The translations under genes and the position numbers were made by a program. A DNA stretch of 64,000 bases, from assembly GCA_902790495.1 (NCBI GenBank), contig CADASK010000003.1, positions 19,684 to 83,683 of the forward strand, written 5' to 3'. This document shows positions 25,427 through 34,115 of this stretch, piece after piece. Below the pieces are notes generated by a model. The model did not search any database. It had not been told where the DNA came from and was given only the letters and a program-made list of their open reading frames with translations. The stretch comes from an uncultured Eubacteriales bacterium (lineage in GTDB: Bacteria; Bacillota; Clostridia; Christensenellales; Aristaeellaceae). How positions within the stretch are numbered: the first letter of the stretch is position 1; every line of letters begins with the position of its first letter.

Positions 25427-25822
25427 ATGAATCCGATAACAAAGATGAGCAATACAACAAACATCCGAACGCAATACACCTCCGGCCTCGCCGGTGAAAC
25501 CCAGGCCGAGCGCTATCTCGCCTCCCTGGGCTACACCCCGATCACGCGCCGTTACCGCGGCGGCGACGGCGAGATCGACCTGATCCTCCGGGACGGGGAC
25601 ACCCTGGTCTTTGTGGAGGTCAAGGCGCGGCCCCGGGGCGCGGCGGGGCAGGGGCTGCTGGCCGTGACGTCTGCCAAGCAGAGACGCATGACCCACGCGG
25701 CCAGGCGGTTTTTGCTGGAGCGGGATGCTTTGGACAGCCCCGTTCGTTTTGATGTGGTGGAGATTACAGCCAGTGGGCTGCTCCACGTGAAGGATGCGTT
25801 CAGGCCGCAAAGAGCGTGGTAA
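25427..25822 (+). CDS. UPF0102 protein YraN (nuclease-fold)
   Basis: This 131-residue protein has the YraN pattern: GLAGETQAERYLASLGY, GGDGEIDLILRDGDTLVFVEVKAR (the D...EVK motif of restriction-endonuclease-like folds) and RFDVVEI near the end. It usually follows rnhB, as here, although a palindromic repeat now separates the two. Its substrate is unknown; a role in DNA repair or recombination has been proposed for related proteins. The first ~15 residues are not conserved and the start may lie at a later ATG. Confidence 0.92.
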   Translation: MNPITKMSNTTNIRTQYTSGLAGETQAERYLASLGYTPITRRYRGGDGEIDLILRDGDTLVFVEVKARPRGAAGQGLLAVTSAKQRRMTHAARRFLLERDALDSPVRFDVVEITASGLLHVKDAFRPQRAW

Positions 25823-25849
25823 AATGCCCTTTGCGGTTGCATGGCAGCA

Positions 25850-25914
25850 GAGGGTTTCGCCGCCTGCGGGCGGCGACCAAAGGGCTTTGCGATCGCCCTT
25901 TGGAAACCTTCGCC
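25850..25914 (-). repeat. Three-way-junction repeat, short form (copy G)
   Basis: Reverse orientation: P3 CGCCGCC/GGCGGCG around TGCG (CGCA when reversed), P2 CCAAAGGGC/GCCCTTTGG around TTTGCGATC. Outer AGGGTTT faces AAACCTT. Confidence 0.85.
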
Positions 25915-25983
25915 CTTCGCCGTTATCGTGTGCTGCTGTTTACTTGAGCTTGTTTAATTGTTGCCTACAGGAAGTGTGAGCCT

Positions 25984-28900
25984 ATGGTGATGCTGAGAGA
26001 ACGTGCGCGGCTGCTGGCGGCGGGGGTGCTGCTGGCGGCTTTGCTGTGCCTGCCCATCGCGGCGGGAGCGGACGGCGGGGAGAACCTGCTGACCAACCCC
26101 TCCTTTGAGACGGTGGGGAGCAACGGCCTGCCCTCGGGCTGGTCGACGGACGCCTACCTGCGCACCGAGGGCTACACCGTGTGGAGCACGGACGACGGCG
26201 CGCAGGACGGGAACGTCAGCGCGGCCATCCACAACATCGGCCTGAACGACGCCCGCTTCACCCAGCGCGTGCGGGTGGAGCCGGAGAGCCTCTACCGCCT
26301 GTCCGGCTGGGTGAAGGCCCAGAGCGACGCGGGCGACGAGAACGGCTGGGGCGCCAACCTCTCCGTCGAGGGCGTCTACGCCTCCACCGACTGGATCTAC
26401 GACACCGACGGCGCGTGGCGTTATGTGGAGATGTACGGCGAGACCGGTGAGGATCAGACCGAGGTGGTGGTCTGCGCCCGCCTGGGCGGCTACAGCGGCG
26501 AGAGCGTGGGCATGGCCTGGTTTGACGACCTGCGGCTGGAAAAGGTGGACTCCGTGCCGGGCGAGGACATCGCCCTGCGCTGGTACAACGTGGCCCGGCC
26601 TGCGGCGGCGGAGAGCTTCGACGAGGACGAGGCGGCCCCCTTCTACCCGTGGCTCATCGCCATCGCGGCGGTCTACACCCTGGCGCTGCTGGGGATGCTG
26701 CGCTGGCTGGGGGAGAGGCGGCAGCCGCTGGAGAGCCGGCGGGAGCGGACGTCCCCGCTGTTCTGGGTCGGCCTGGCCCTGGCCTTCGGCCTGCGCGTCT
26801 TCATCGCCCTGCGGGTGGAGGGCTACCAGGTGGATGTCAACTGCTTCCGCGCCTGGGGCGACCGCATGGCCTCGGTGGGGGCGGCGGGCTTCTACAGCGC
26901 GGACTGGTTCTGCGATTATCCCCCGGCCTATCTCTATGTCTTGGGGCTGTGCGGCAGGGCGGTGCGCGCGCTGTCGGCAGACGCGGCCCTCTCCGGCGAG
27001 GCGGCCATGCTGGTCTACAAGCTGCCGGTGATGCTCTGTGACCTGGGCCTGGCGGCGCTGCTGGAGCGCTTCAGCCGGGAGCGCAGCGCGGACCGCGGGC
27101 GCTCGGCGGCCCTCGGCCTGCTGCTGGCCTTCCACCCGATGCTGATCCTCAACAGCGCGGCCTGGGGCCAGATCGACAGCGTGCTGGCCCTGCTGATCTG
27201 CGCGATTGCGTACCTCGCCATCCGCAAAAACTGGCGCGCGCTGATGCCGGTCTACATGCTGGCGGCGCTGGTGAAGCCCCAGGCGCTGATGCTGGGCTTT
27301 TTGGGCCTGACCTGCCTGGCGATGGTGGGACTCCGGGAGAAGGAGAGCCGCAAGGCCATGCTCCAGGGCGCCGGGCTGGCAGTGCTGGTGCTGCTGGCGG
27401 TGGTGACGCCCTTCTCCATTCGTCAGCAGCCGGACTGGCTCTTCCTCAAGTACGGCGAGTCCCTGGCCTCCTACGCCCACGCGACGGTGAACACCGCCAA
27501 CCTCTACTACCTCTTCGGGGCGAACTGGGCGAGCGTGACGCTGCCGGCGAACCTCGGCGCGGCCCTGTGCCTGTGCCTGACCGCGGCGCTGTGGGGCCTG
27601 TGCGTGTTCCGCCGCCTGCGGGCGGAGGGCAGGCGCCTCATCTGGGTGGAACCGACGCTGATGGCGGCCTTCGCCCTCTTCTTCCTCTCGGCGGGTCTGG
27701 CCGGGGCCTCCTGGTCGGTCGTCGGCTACGGCGCGATGGCCTTCGCCTTCGCGGTGACCCTGCCGCTGTACATCCGCGCGGGGAAGGTGGAAAATCTGCC
27801 GCTGCTGGGCGGGCTGCTCTTCCTGCTGCTGTACACCCTGGGCATCAAGATGCACGAGCGCTACCTCTTCCCGGCCATTGCCCTGCTGTTCATGGCCTGG
27901 GCGGTGCGGCGGGATGCGCGCATCCTCATCGCCCTGGCGCTGAGCGGCGCGGCCATGTTCGTCAACACGGGCATCGTGCTGGACAACTCCATCCGCCTGG
28001 GCAGCGCGCTGGGCCACCTGAACAGCGACACCCAGGGCCTGGCGAATGGCCTGGCGGTGCTGAACCTGGCCTCGCTCATCCCGCTGCTGGGCGCGGCCCT
28101 GGACGCCTGCCTCTCGCCGGAGCGCGAGGTGCGGCTGCACCTGCCCTTTGGGCTGAGGCTGCGGGAGGCGGAGCCCGTGCCGGTCACGGCCTTCCGCACG
28201 GACGCGGGGCTGCACTGGTCGCGCAGGGACACGGCCATCCTCGCCGCCATCACCCTGGTCTACAGCGCGGTGGCCCTGTGGAACCTCGGCAGCACCAAGG
28301 CCCCGCAGACGGCCTGGACCTCCACCGGCTACGACGAGCAGGTGGTGCTGGACCTGGGCGAGCGGCACGAGGACTTCTCCATGGCCTACTTCGCGCGGGT
28401 CAGCTACAGCAACTTCTCCGTGGAGACCAGCGACGATGGCGTCACCTGGTCCCAGCCCTATCCCGCGCAGATGGCCGAGGGCATGTGCTTCCACTGGACC
28501 TATCTGATGCCCGCCACGGCGGACGCCTACGGCAACGCGAGCTTCGTCTCCTCCGTGCGCTACGCCGACGTGCAGAAGCTCTCCGGTCGCTACGTGCGGC
28601 TGACGGCGGATCAGATCGGCCTGCAGCTGTGCGAGGTGATCTTCCGCGAGAGCGTGACCGAGGCCGTGAACCACACCGATGCGGAGAACGGGAGCACCTG
28701 GACGGAATACGTGCAGCACAGCGGCGCGGAGATCCCCGCGACGTTCGTGCGGCAGACCGGCATCAACATGGATTCGCCGCTGCTCTCGGACGGGGCGGCG
28801 GTCTGCGACGAGCCGGGCACCCTCGAGGGCGAGCCGGGCTGGTACAACTCCACCTACTTCGACGAGATCTACCACGCGCGCACGGCCTACGAGCACCTGC

Positions 28901-30225
28901 ACGGCCTGGTACCCTACGAGACGACGCACCCGCCGCTGGGCAAGCTGCTGATGAGCGCGTGCGTGGCCGTGTTTGGCATGACGCCCTTCGGCTGGCGCTT
29001 CGCCGGGGCGCTGGCGGGCATCCTGATGCTGCCGGCGATGTACCTGCTGGGCAAGCAGCTGACCAAGCGCACGAGCCTCGCGGCCCTGGCCTGCGGGCTG
29101 CTGGCGCTGGACTGCATGCACCTGACCCAGACGCGCATCGCCACCATCGACAGCTTCCCGGTGCTGTTCATCCTGTTGGCGACACTGTTCATGCTGCGCT
29201 TCATGCAGCGGGATCTCTCTGCGCCCGTGCCGGGGCTTTTGACGGAGCGGCAGGGCGGCTTTAGGGCTGTGCGATCCTTCCTGCCTGACCTGGCCTGCAG
29301 TGGCTTCTTCATGGGCTGCGCGGTGGCGAGCAAGTGGATCGGCGTCTATGCAGGCCTGGGGCTGGCGGTGCTCTACTTCTGGACCTGTCTGCGCCATCTG
29401 CGCATGGGCCGCGAGGCGAAGCGCCTGCTGCGGGAGCATGCCGCGCTGGACGCTGAGACCCGGGCCGCGCTGGAGGTGCGGGCGGACTGCGCCTTCACCC
29501 GGTTCGTGGCCCTATGCCTGTGCTGTCTCGTCTTCTTTGTGGCGGTGCCGGTTATCGTGTACCTGCTGTGCTACCTGCCGTACTTCGCCTACCGGATGCC
29601 GGTCTCCCCGCTGGAATACCTGCGGCTGGTGGTGCAGGCCCAGGAGTACATGCTCAGCTACCACGGCGAGCCGGGCCGCGGCATGGACCATCCCTTCTAT
29701 TCCCCCTGGTACGAGTGGCCGGTCAACGGGCGGCCGATGTATTACGCCATGGGCTACTACCAGCGGCCGGGGTACAGCCAGGCCATCTTCTGCTTCGGCA
29801 ACCCGGCGGTGTGGTACGTGGGCCTGGCCGCGGTGGGCCTGCTGGCCCTGCTCTGGGCGCGCCGCCACGTCTATCGCCGCGCGGGCACGGAGGGGCTGCT
29901 GCATCCCCGGGCATATACGGACGCCATCGGCCCGGCCTTCGTGCTCATCAGCCTGCTGGCCCAGTACCTGCCCTGGGTGCTGGTGCCCCGCGGCACCTAC
30001 ATCTACCACTACTTCGCCTCCGTGCCCTTCCTGATCCTGGCAACCGTGCTGGTAGTGGGCTGGGCGATGGAGCGCCTGCCGCGTCTGGGCGTCTGGCCGG
30101 TGATCGTCCTGCTGCTGGCGGCGCTGATCGGCTTCGGCATCTTCTACCCCTACGCCAGCGGCGTCACCACGCCGGTGGACTGGCTGAATATCGGAAGCCA
30201 TTTCCTGACGCTGTATCACACGTAA
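25984..30225 (+). CDS. Membrane glycosyltransferase fusion with N-terminal CBM and C-terminal PMT domain
   Basis: This 1413-residue protein is modular. A signal peptide leads a carbohydrate-binding CenC-like domain (ENLLTNPSFETVGS to WFDDLRLEKV, ~28-195). A first multi-pass region (~220-690) resembles GT-C enzymes, with DVNCFRAWGD and DYPPAYLYVLG in the first loops. A beta-rich extracellular segment follows (~740-930; SNFSVETSDDGVTWSQ, discoidin-like). The final part (~955-1413) is a PMT_2 domain: FDEIYHARTAYEH with the catalytic DE pair and THPPLGK. Such enzymes use polyprenyl-phosphate sugars to glycosylate proteins or polymers outside the membrane. Two GT-C cores in one chain is unusual. 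It has its own terminator and no obvious operon partner. Confidence 0.85.
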   Translation: MVMLRERARLLAAGVLLAALLCLPIAAGADGGENLLTNPSFETVGSNGLPSGWSTDAYLRTEGYTVWSTDDGAQDGNVSAAIHNIGLNDARFTQRVRVEPESLYRLSGWVKAQSDAGDENGWGANLSVEGVYASTDWIYDTDGAWRYVEMYGETGEDQTEVVVCARLGGYSGESVGMAWFDDLRLEKVDSVPGEDIALRWYNVARPAAAESFDEDEAAPFYPWLIAIAAVYTLALLGMLRWLGERRQPLESRRERTSPLFWVGLALAFGLRVFIALRVEGYQVDVNCFRAWGDRMASVGAAGFYSADWFCDYPPAYLYVLGLCGRAVRALSADAALSGEAAMLVYKLPVMLCDLGLAALLERFSRERSADRGRSAALGLLLAFHPMLILNSAAWGQIDSVLALLICAIAYLAIRKNWRALMPVYMLAALVKPQALMLGFLGLTCLAMVGLREKESRKAMLQGAGLAVLVLLAVVTPFSIRQQPDWLFLKYGESLASYAHATVNTANLYYLFGANWASVTLPANLGAALCLCLTAALWGLCVFRRLRAEGRRLIWVEPTLMAAFALFFLSAGLAGASWSVVGYGAMAFAFAVTLPLYIRAGKVENLPLLGGLLFLLLYTLGIKMHERYLFPAIALLFMAWAVRRDARILIALALSGAAMFVNTGIVLDNSIRLGSALGHLNSDTQGLANGLAVLNLASLIPLLGAALDACLSPEREVRLHLPFGLRLREAEPVPVTAFRTDAGLHWSRRDTAILAAITLVYSAVALWNLGSTKAPQTAWTSTGYDEQVVLDLGERHEDFSMAYFARVSYSNFSVETSDDGVTWSQPYPAQMAEGMCFHWTYLMPATADAYGNASFVSSVRYADVQKLSGRYVRLTADQIGLQLCEVIFRESVTEAVNHTDAENGSTWTEYVQHSGAEIPATFVRQTGINMDSPLLSDGAAVCDEPGTLEGEPGWYNSTYFDEIYHARTAYEHLHGLVPYETTHPPLGKLLMSACVAVFGMTPFGWRFAGALAGILMLPAMYLLGKQLTKRTSLAALACGLLALDCMHLTQTRIATIDSFPVLFILLATLFMLRFMQRDLSAPVPGLLTERQGGFRAVRSFLPDLACSGFFMGCAVASKWIGVYAGLGLAVLYFWTCLRHLRMGREAKRLLREHAALDAETRAALEVRADCAFTRFVALCLCCLVFFVAVPVIVYLLCYLPYFAYRMPVSPLEYLRLVVQAQEYMLSYHGEPGRGMDHPFYSPWYEWPVNGRPMYYAMGYYQRPGYSQAIFCFGNPAVWYVGLAAVGLLALLWARRHVYRRAGTEGLLHPRAYTDAIGPAFVLISLLAQYLPWVLVPRGTYIYHYFASVPFLILATVLVVGWAMERLPRLGVWPVIVLLLAALIGFGIFYPYASGVTTPVDWLNIGSHFLTLYHT

Positions 30226-30240
30226 GGGTAAGCAACAGAA

Positions 30241-30277
30241 AAACCATGCGAGGTTTCAAGGCTTCGCATGGTTTTTT
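30241..30277. terminator. Terminator after the glycosyltransferase gene
   Basis: AAACCATGCGA pairs with TCGCATGGTTT around 12 bases and runs into TTTTTT. It sits between two converging genes. The same stem recurs at 39793. Confidence 0.88.
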
Positions 30278-30307
30278 CTGTGGGTCTTTCATCCTGCCAA
30301 AGCGCGC

Positions 30308-31357
30308 TCATTTGGGCTCCTGATACCTTCTCCTGTATTCGCTGGGGGTTGCGCCGTTATGCTTGCGGAAGGCTCTGATGAACTGGTCGCTGCCCTCGTA
30401 GCCGATCTGCAGGGCGATATCCAGGATGCTGATGGAGGTGTCCCGCAGCAGCTGCTTGGCGTTCTCCAGGCGGATGCTGGTCAGCAGCTGGGTGAAGGTC
30501 TGGCCGGTGGTGTGGCGGATCATGCGGGAGGCGTGCTCCGGGGAATAGTGGAAGGCCTCGGCGAGCTGGGTGAGCGTGGTGTCCGACGCGTGGTCCTGGA
30601 TGTAGCGCGCAAAGCGGATGGCCGCGTCGGAATCCGCCGGCTGGTCCGCAGGCAGCTCGCAGCTGGCCATGTACCGCCGGAGCAGCAGCACGAAAATCTT
30701 GGTGACCACCGCGTTGATCAGCTCGTTGTAGTAGGCCTCCTGGTCAAAGGTTTCGCTGCACAGCTCGACGAAGGCGTAGTGCAGGTCCATGTCGTCCCGG
30801 GTGTGGAAGAGCAGGTAGTCAATGCCCGGCTTGCTCAGCAGCGTGCTCATGAAGAAGTTGGACAGCAGGTTGTCCCCGCGCAGGATGCTGTAGAAATACT
30901 GGCGGAAGGTGGAGCGGCGGATCAGCACGTCGATGATGATGCTCTCGTCGTTCACATCCAGGGAGTGGGTGACCTTGGGCTGGATGAAGCAGAGGTCGCC
31001 CGTGCGGAGGATGGAGCGGTTTTCGCCCACCTGATGGATGCACTTGCCCTCCAGCACGAAGAACATCTCAAAGAAATTGTGGTGGTGGGGGATGGCCGGG
31101 GTGTAGCAGTTGTGCTTGAAGACGTGGATGCCCTCCCGCCAGTCGGAGGAGAAGAACCAGTCCTCCAGGTACTCCGGCGGGATCGTGTCCTTCCACTCCG
31201 GCACCAGGAGGTTGTCCCGGTAGACCTGCTCGCGGTCGATCCCGGCGAGGTATTCCTCAAAGCCCATGGAGGAGGCCTTGGCCAGCCGGTAATTCCGGTA
31301 AAAGATCTCGCTGTCGTTCAGGGCGTGGAGCCGGCTCATCAGCTGAGGTTCGTTCAT
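30308..31357 (-). CDS. AraC family transcriptional regulator with cupin sensor
   Basis: The 349-residue protein has a long N-terminal region, a cupin sensor (~90-150; HNFFEMFFVLEGKCIHQVG, RTGDLCFIQPKVTHSLD) and two C-terminal helix-turn-helix motifs (~250-345; LAEAFHYSPEHASRMIRH and ILDIALQIGYEGSDQFIRAFRKHNGATPSEYR). It is divergent from the sugar ABC/GH operon and very likely its activator. The direct repeats upstream of that operon are the probable binding sites. Confidence 0.93.
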   Translation of the reverse strand: MNEPQLMSRLHALNDSEIFYRNYRLAKASSMGFEEYLAGIDREQVYRDNLLVPEWKDTIPPEYLEDWFFSSDWREGIHVFKHNCYTPAIPHHHNFFEMFFVLEGKCIHQVGENRSILRTGDLCFIQPKVTHSLDVNDESIIIDVLIRRSTFRQYFYSILRGDNLLSNFFMSTLLSKPGIDYLLFHTRDDMDLHYAFVELCSETFDQEAYYNELINAVVTKIFVLLLRRYMASCELPADQPADSDAAIRFARYIQDHASDTTLTQLAEAFHYSPEHASRMIRHTTGQTFTQLLTSIRLENAKQLLRDTSISILDIALQIGYEGSDQFIRAFRKHNGATPSEYRRRYQEPK

Positions 31358-31399
31358 GCTTCTTGTCCTTCCTTCCCGGATGCGGTCGGGGATGAGGAC

Positions 31400-31428
31400 A
31401 GGATATACGCGAAGGAGAGAATTGTCAA
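31400..31428 (-). promoter_or_regulatory. Promoter of the AraC gene
   Basis: Minus strand TTGACA (31423-31428), 17 bases, TATCCT (31400-31405). Confidence 0.7.
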
Positions 31429-31506
31429 TACCCCATGCCTGATTTGCAGACAGTCTTTTGTTTTGTGAGGAATCAGCCCTGATCAGGCAGCTTATGGACA
31501 GATGAT

Positions 31507-31571
31507 ATCAAATATTGCATGCTCAATCAATCAAATATGATCGAACACAGACCGCGGCGTCATGCTATAAT
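31507..31571 (+). promoter_or_regulatory. Sugar operon promoter with AraC-type direct repeats
   Basis: A perfect -10 TATAAT (31566-31571) has no recognisable -35 at the right distance. Upstream lie two direct repeats ATCAAATAT at 31507-31515 and 31530-31538, 23 bp apart, about two helical turns. A poor -35 with promoter-proximal tandem half-sites is the usual layout for AraC-type activation. Confidence 0.65.
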
Positions 31572-31600
31572 GCGGGTATCAGGAATCGTTCACGATTGGG

Positions 31601-33097
31601 GTGATTTTGTTGGAGCCGATTTTAACGGTGCGGGGCATGGACAAGAGCTTCGGCGCCACCGTCGCGCTGCGGCAGGTGGATCTGGACGTGTATCCCGGGG
31701 AGATCCGGGGTCTGATCGGCGAGAACGGCAGCGGCAAATCCACGCTGACCTCCATCATTGCGGGCATCCAGAAGGCGGACGCGGGGGAGATCCGCTTCCA
31801 CGGCCAGCCCTGGCAGCCCGCCTCCATGATCGACGCCCTGGCCCACGGCATCGGCATGATCGTGCAGGAAACCGGCACGATCCCAGGCATCACCGTGGCG
31901 GAAAACCTCTTCCTCGGCGAGAGCAGCCGCTTCCGCACGCCGCTGGGGCTGGTCAGCCGCCACGCCATGGAGCGGGAGGCCCGTCAGGCCCTGGACGTGA
32001 TCCACGCCGACCACATCCAGCCCGGGATGCCCACCGCCATGCTGGACCTGCAGGAGCGCAAGCTGGTGGAGGTCGCCAAGGTGATGGTGAAGAAGCCGGA
32101 GATTCTGGTGGTGGACGAGACCACCACGGCCCTCTCCCAGAAGGGCCGCGAGCTGCTGTACCGGCTGATGAACAGCCTGAAGGCGGAGGGCAAGTCCGTC
32201 ATCTTCATCTCCCACGACCTGGACGAGATCAAGCAGGTCTGCGACACGCTGACCGTGCTGCGGGACGGACGGATCATCACCCATTTCACCCGAGAGACCT
32301 ACGACGACGATGCCATCAAGACCAGCATGATCGGCCGGGAGATGCAGGGCGATTACTACCGCTCGGACAGCGAGCCCTCCTGGCGGGAGGACGTGCTGCT
32401 GAGGGCCGAGCACCTGACCGGCAGCGGGCTGCGGGACATCTCCCTGGAGGTCCGGGCCGGGGAGATCCTCGGCGTCGGCGGCCTGAGCGAGTGCGGCATG
32501 CACACCCTGGGCAAGGCCCTGTTCGGCAGCGCCCAGCTGACCGGCGGCACCGTGGAGACCGAGGGCAAGGCCTTCAGCGATCCCAGACAGGCCACGAAGC
32601 TCGGCGTGGGCTATGTTTCCAAGGAGCGGGACACCGAGTCCCTGTGCCAGCAGGCCTCCATCCGGGACAACATCGCCATCGCCGGCCTCAAGCACATCCA
32701 GCATAAGCGCCTGATCCTCAAAAAGCGGGAGACGGCCTACGTGCAGAAGCAGGTGGACGCCCTGAGCATCAAGTGCCGGCACATGGAGCAGCCCGTCAGC
32801 GCCATGTCGGGCGGCAACAAGCAGAAGGTCGTCTTCGGCAAGTGGCTGGGCGCGGGGAGCAGGGTGCTGATCCTCGACTGCCCCACCCGCGGCGTGGACA
32901 TCGGCGTGAAGCAGAGCATGTACCAGCTGATCACCCAGATGAAGCGCGAGGGCAAGGCCATCCTGATCATCTCCGAGGAGATGGCGGAGCTGATCGGCAT
33001 GTGCGACCGCCTGCTGGTGATGAAGGACGGCGTGGTGCAGAAGGAATTCCTGCGCGGGCAGATGAACGAGGCGGACATCATCCGCTACATGATTTGA
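31601..33097 (+). CDS. Sugar ABC transporter ATP-binding protein (RbsA/MglA type)
   Basis: This 498-residue protein contains two ATPase domains. The first has Walker A GENGSGKST and Walker B ILVVDETTTAL, but its signature reads LDLQERKLVEVA instead of LSxGQ. The second has the degenerate P-loop usual in this family (GVGGLSECGMHTLG), signature MSGGNKQKVVFGKWL and Walker B VLILDCPTRGVD. It powers uptake of a monosaccharide or small glycoside. The start may be GTG 31601 or TTG 31610; GGGGTGA fits the latter better. First gene of the AraC-controlled operon. Confidence 0.93.
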   Translation: MILLEPILTVRGMDKSFGATVALRQVDLDVYPGEIRGLIGENGSGKSTLTSIIAGIQKADAGEIRFHGQPWQPASMIDALAHGIGMIVQETGTIPGITVAENLFLGESSRFRTPLGLVSRHAMEREARQALDVIHADHIQPGMPTAMLDLQERKLVEVAKVMVKKPEILVVDETTTALSQKGRELLYRLMNSLKAEGKSVIFISHDLDEIKQVCDTLTVLRDGRIITHFTRETYDDDAIKTSMIGREMQGDYYRSDSEPSWREDVLLRAEHLTGSGLRDISLEVRAGEILGVGGLSECGMHTLGKALFGSAQLTGGTVETEGKAFSDPRQATKLGVGYVSKERDTESLCQQASIRDNIAIAGLKHIQHKRLILKKRETAYVQKQVDALSIKCRHMEQPVSAMSGGNKQKVVFGKWLGAGSRVLILDCPTRGVDIGVKQSMYQLITQMKREGKAILIISEEMAELIGMCDRLLVMKDGVVQKEFLRGQMNEADIIRYMI

Positions 33098-33109
33098 GGA
33101 GGCGGTCGT

Positions 33110-34069
33110 ATGGGCAAGCAGACAATCCGTGAGCGCATCCCGGCCTTTGCCTCCATCCTGGGGCTGCTGGTGCTGATCGCTGCCTACTACATCGTCGGCG
33201 CGATCCGGGACGCCAACGTGGCCTACGGCCTCAAGGCCGTCGTCAACCAGAGCGTGGTGGTGGCGCTGGTGGCCACCGGCGCGGTCTTCATCTACACCCT
33301 GGGCAGCTTTGACATCAGCCTCGGCGCGGCCACCGGCGTCAGCGCGCTGCTGGGCGCCATGGCCTACAACGCCACGGGGAGCCTGGCGGTCATGTTCCTC
33401 GTGTGCGTCGGGGTCGCCGTGGCCATCGGCTTCATCAATTCCTCCCTGGCGTCGGTCTTCAACCTGCCCATCTTCGTCACCACGGTGGCGATGATGAGCG
33501 TGCTCAGCGCCTTCATGCTGATCCTCATCGGCTGGAACGGCGCGGGCGACACCATCAAGGTGAAGGCCCGGGACGTGCGGCCCCTGGACAACATTCCCTT
33601 CAAGGTGGCGATCCTCGCGGCCTACATCGCCCTGTGCTGGTTCGTGTTCACCCTGCTGCCCACGGGCCGCGAGGCCAAGTTCATCGGCGGCAACCCGGTG
33701 TGCGCGCGGCTCAGCGGCATCAACGAGAAGAAGCTGGCCGTCATCGCCTCGCTGATCTCCGCCGTCGGCATCGGCCTGGGCGCGTTCCTGACCATCGTCT
33801 ACGCGCCGACGCTCAACAAGGACACGGCCTCCTCCATCGGCATGGACGTGATCATCGCCATCGTCTTCGGCGGCATGCCGGTCTCCGGCGGCCCCCGCAG
33901 CCGCATCCTGTCGGCGGTGGTCGGCGCCTTCTCCATGGGCTTCCTCAGCCAGATCATGTCCATGCTGAACCTGGGCAGCGGCTACGGCCAGATGATCAAG
34001 GCGGCCATCTTCCTGCTGGTGGTGTTCATCGCCCTGGGCAGCCAGCGCGGCAAGCTTCTCACAAGATGA
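33110..34069 (+). CDS. Sugar ABC transporter permease (RbsC type)
   Basis: The 319-residue membrane protein has about eight to ten helices, with GSFDISLGAATGVSALLGAMA and the C-terminal GGMPVSGGPRSRILSAVVGA, the conserved loop of ribose/galactose-type permeases. It follows the ATPase gene by 12 bases with GGAGG. A second permease occurs later in the operon, so the transporter is probably a heterodimeric channel. Confidence 0.93.
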   Translation: MGKQTIRERIPAFASILGLLVLIAAYYIVGAIRDANVAYGLKAVVNQSVVVALVATGAVFIYTLGSFDISLGAATGVSALLGAMAYNATGSLAVMFLVCVGVAVAIGFINSSLASVFNLPIFVTTVAMMSVLSAFMLILIGWNGAGDTIKVKARDVRPLDNIPFKVAILAAYIALCWFVFTLLPTGREAKFIGGNPVCARLSGINEKKLAVIASLISAVGIGLGAFLTIVYAPTLNKDTASSIGMDVIIAIVFGGMPVSGGPRSRILSAVVGAFSMGFLSQIMSMLNLGSGYGQMIKAAIFLLVVFIALGSQRGKLLTR

Positions 34070-34115
34070 TAACGCGGCAAGCGTTACAATAAAAAGCAAA
34101 AAAGGAGAAACGAAC

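Noticed and set aside
25954-29439. A 1161-codon minus-strand open frame opposite the membrane glycosyltransferase
   Set aside because: Composition is Gln/Arg/His-rich with no recognisable domain; the opposite frame has clear GT-C and PMT motifs.
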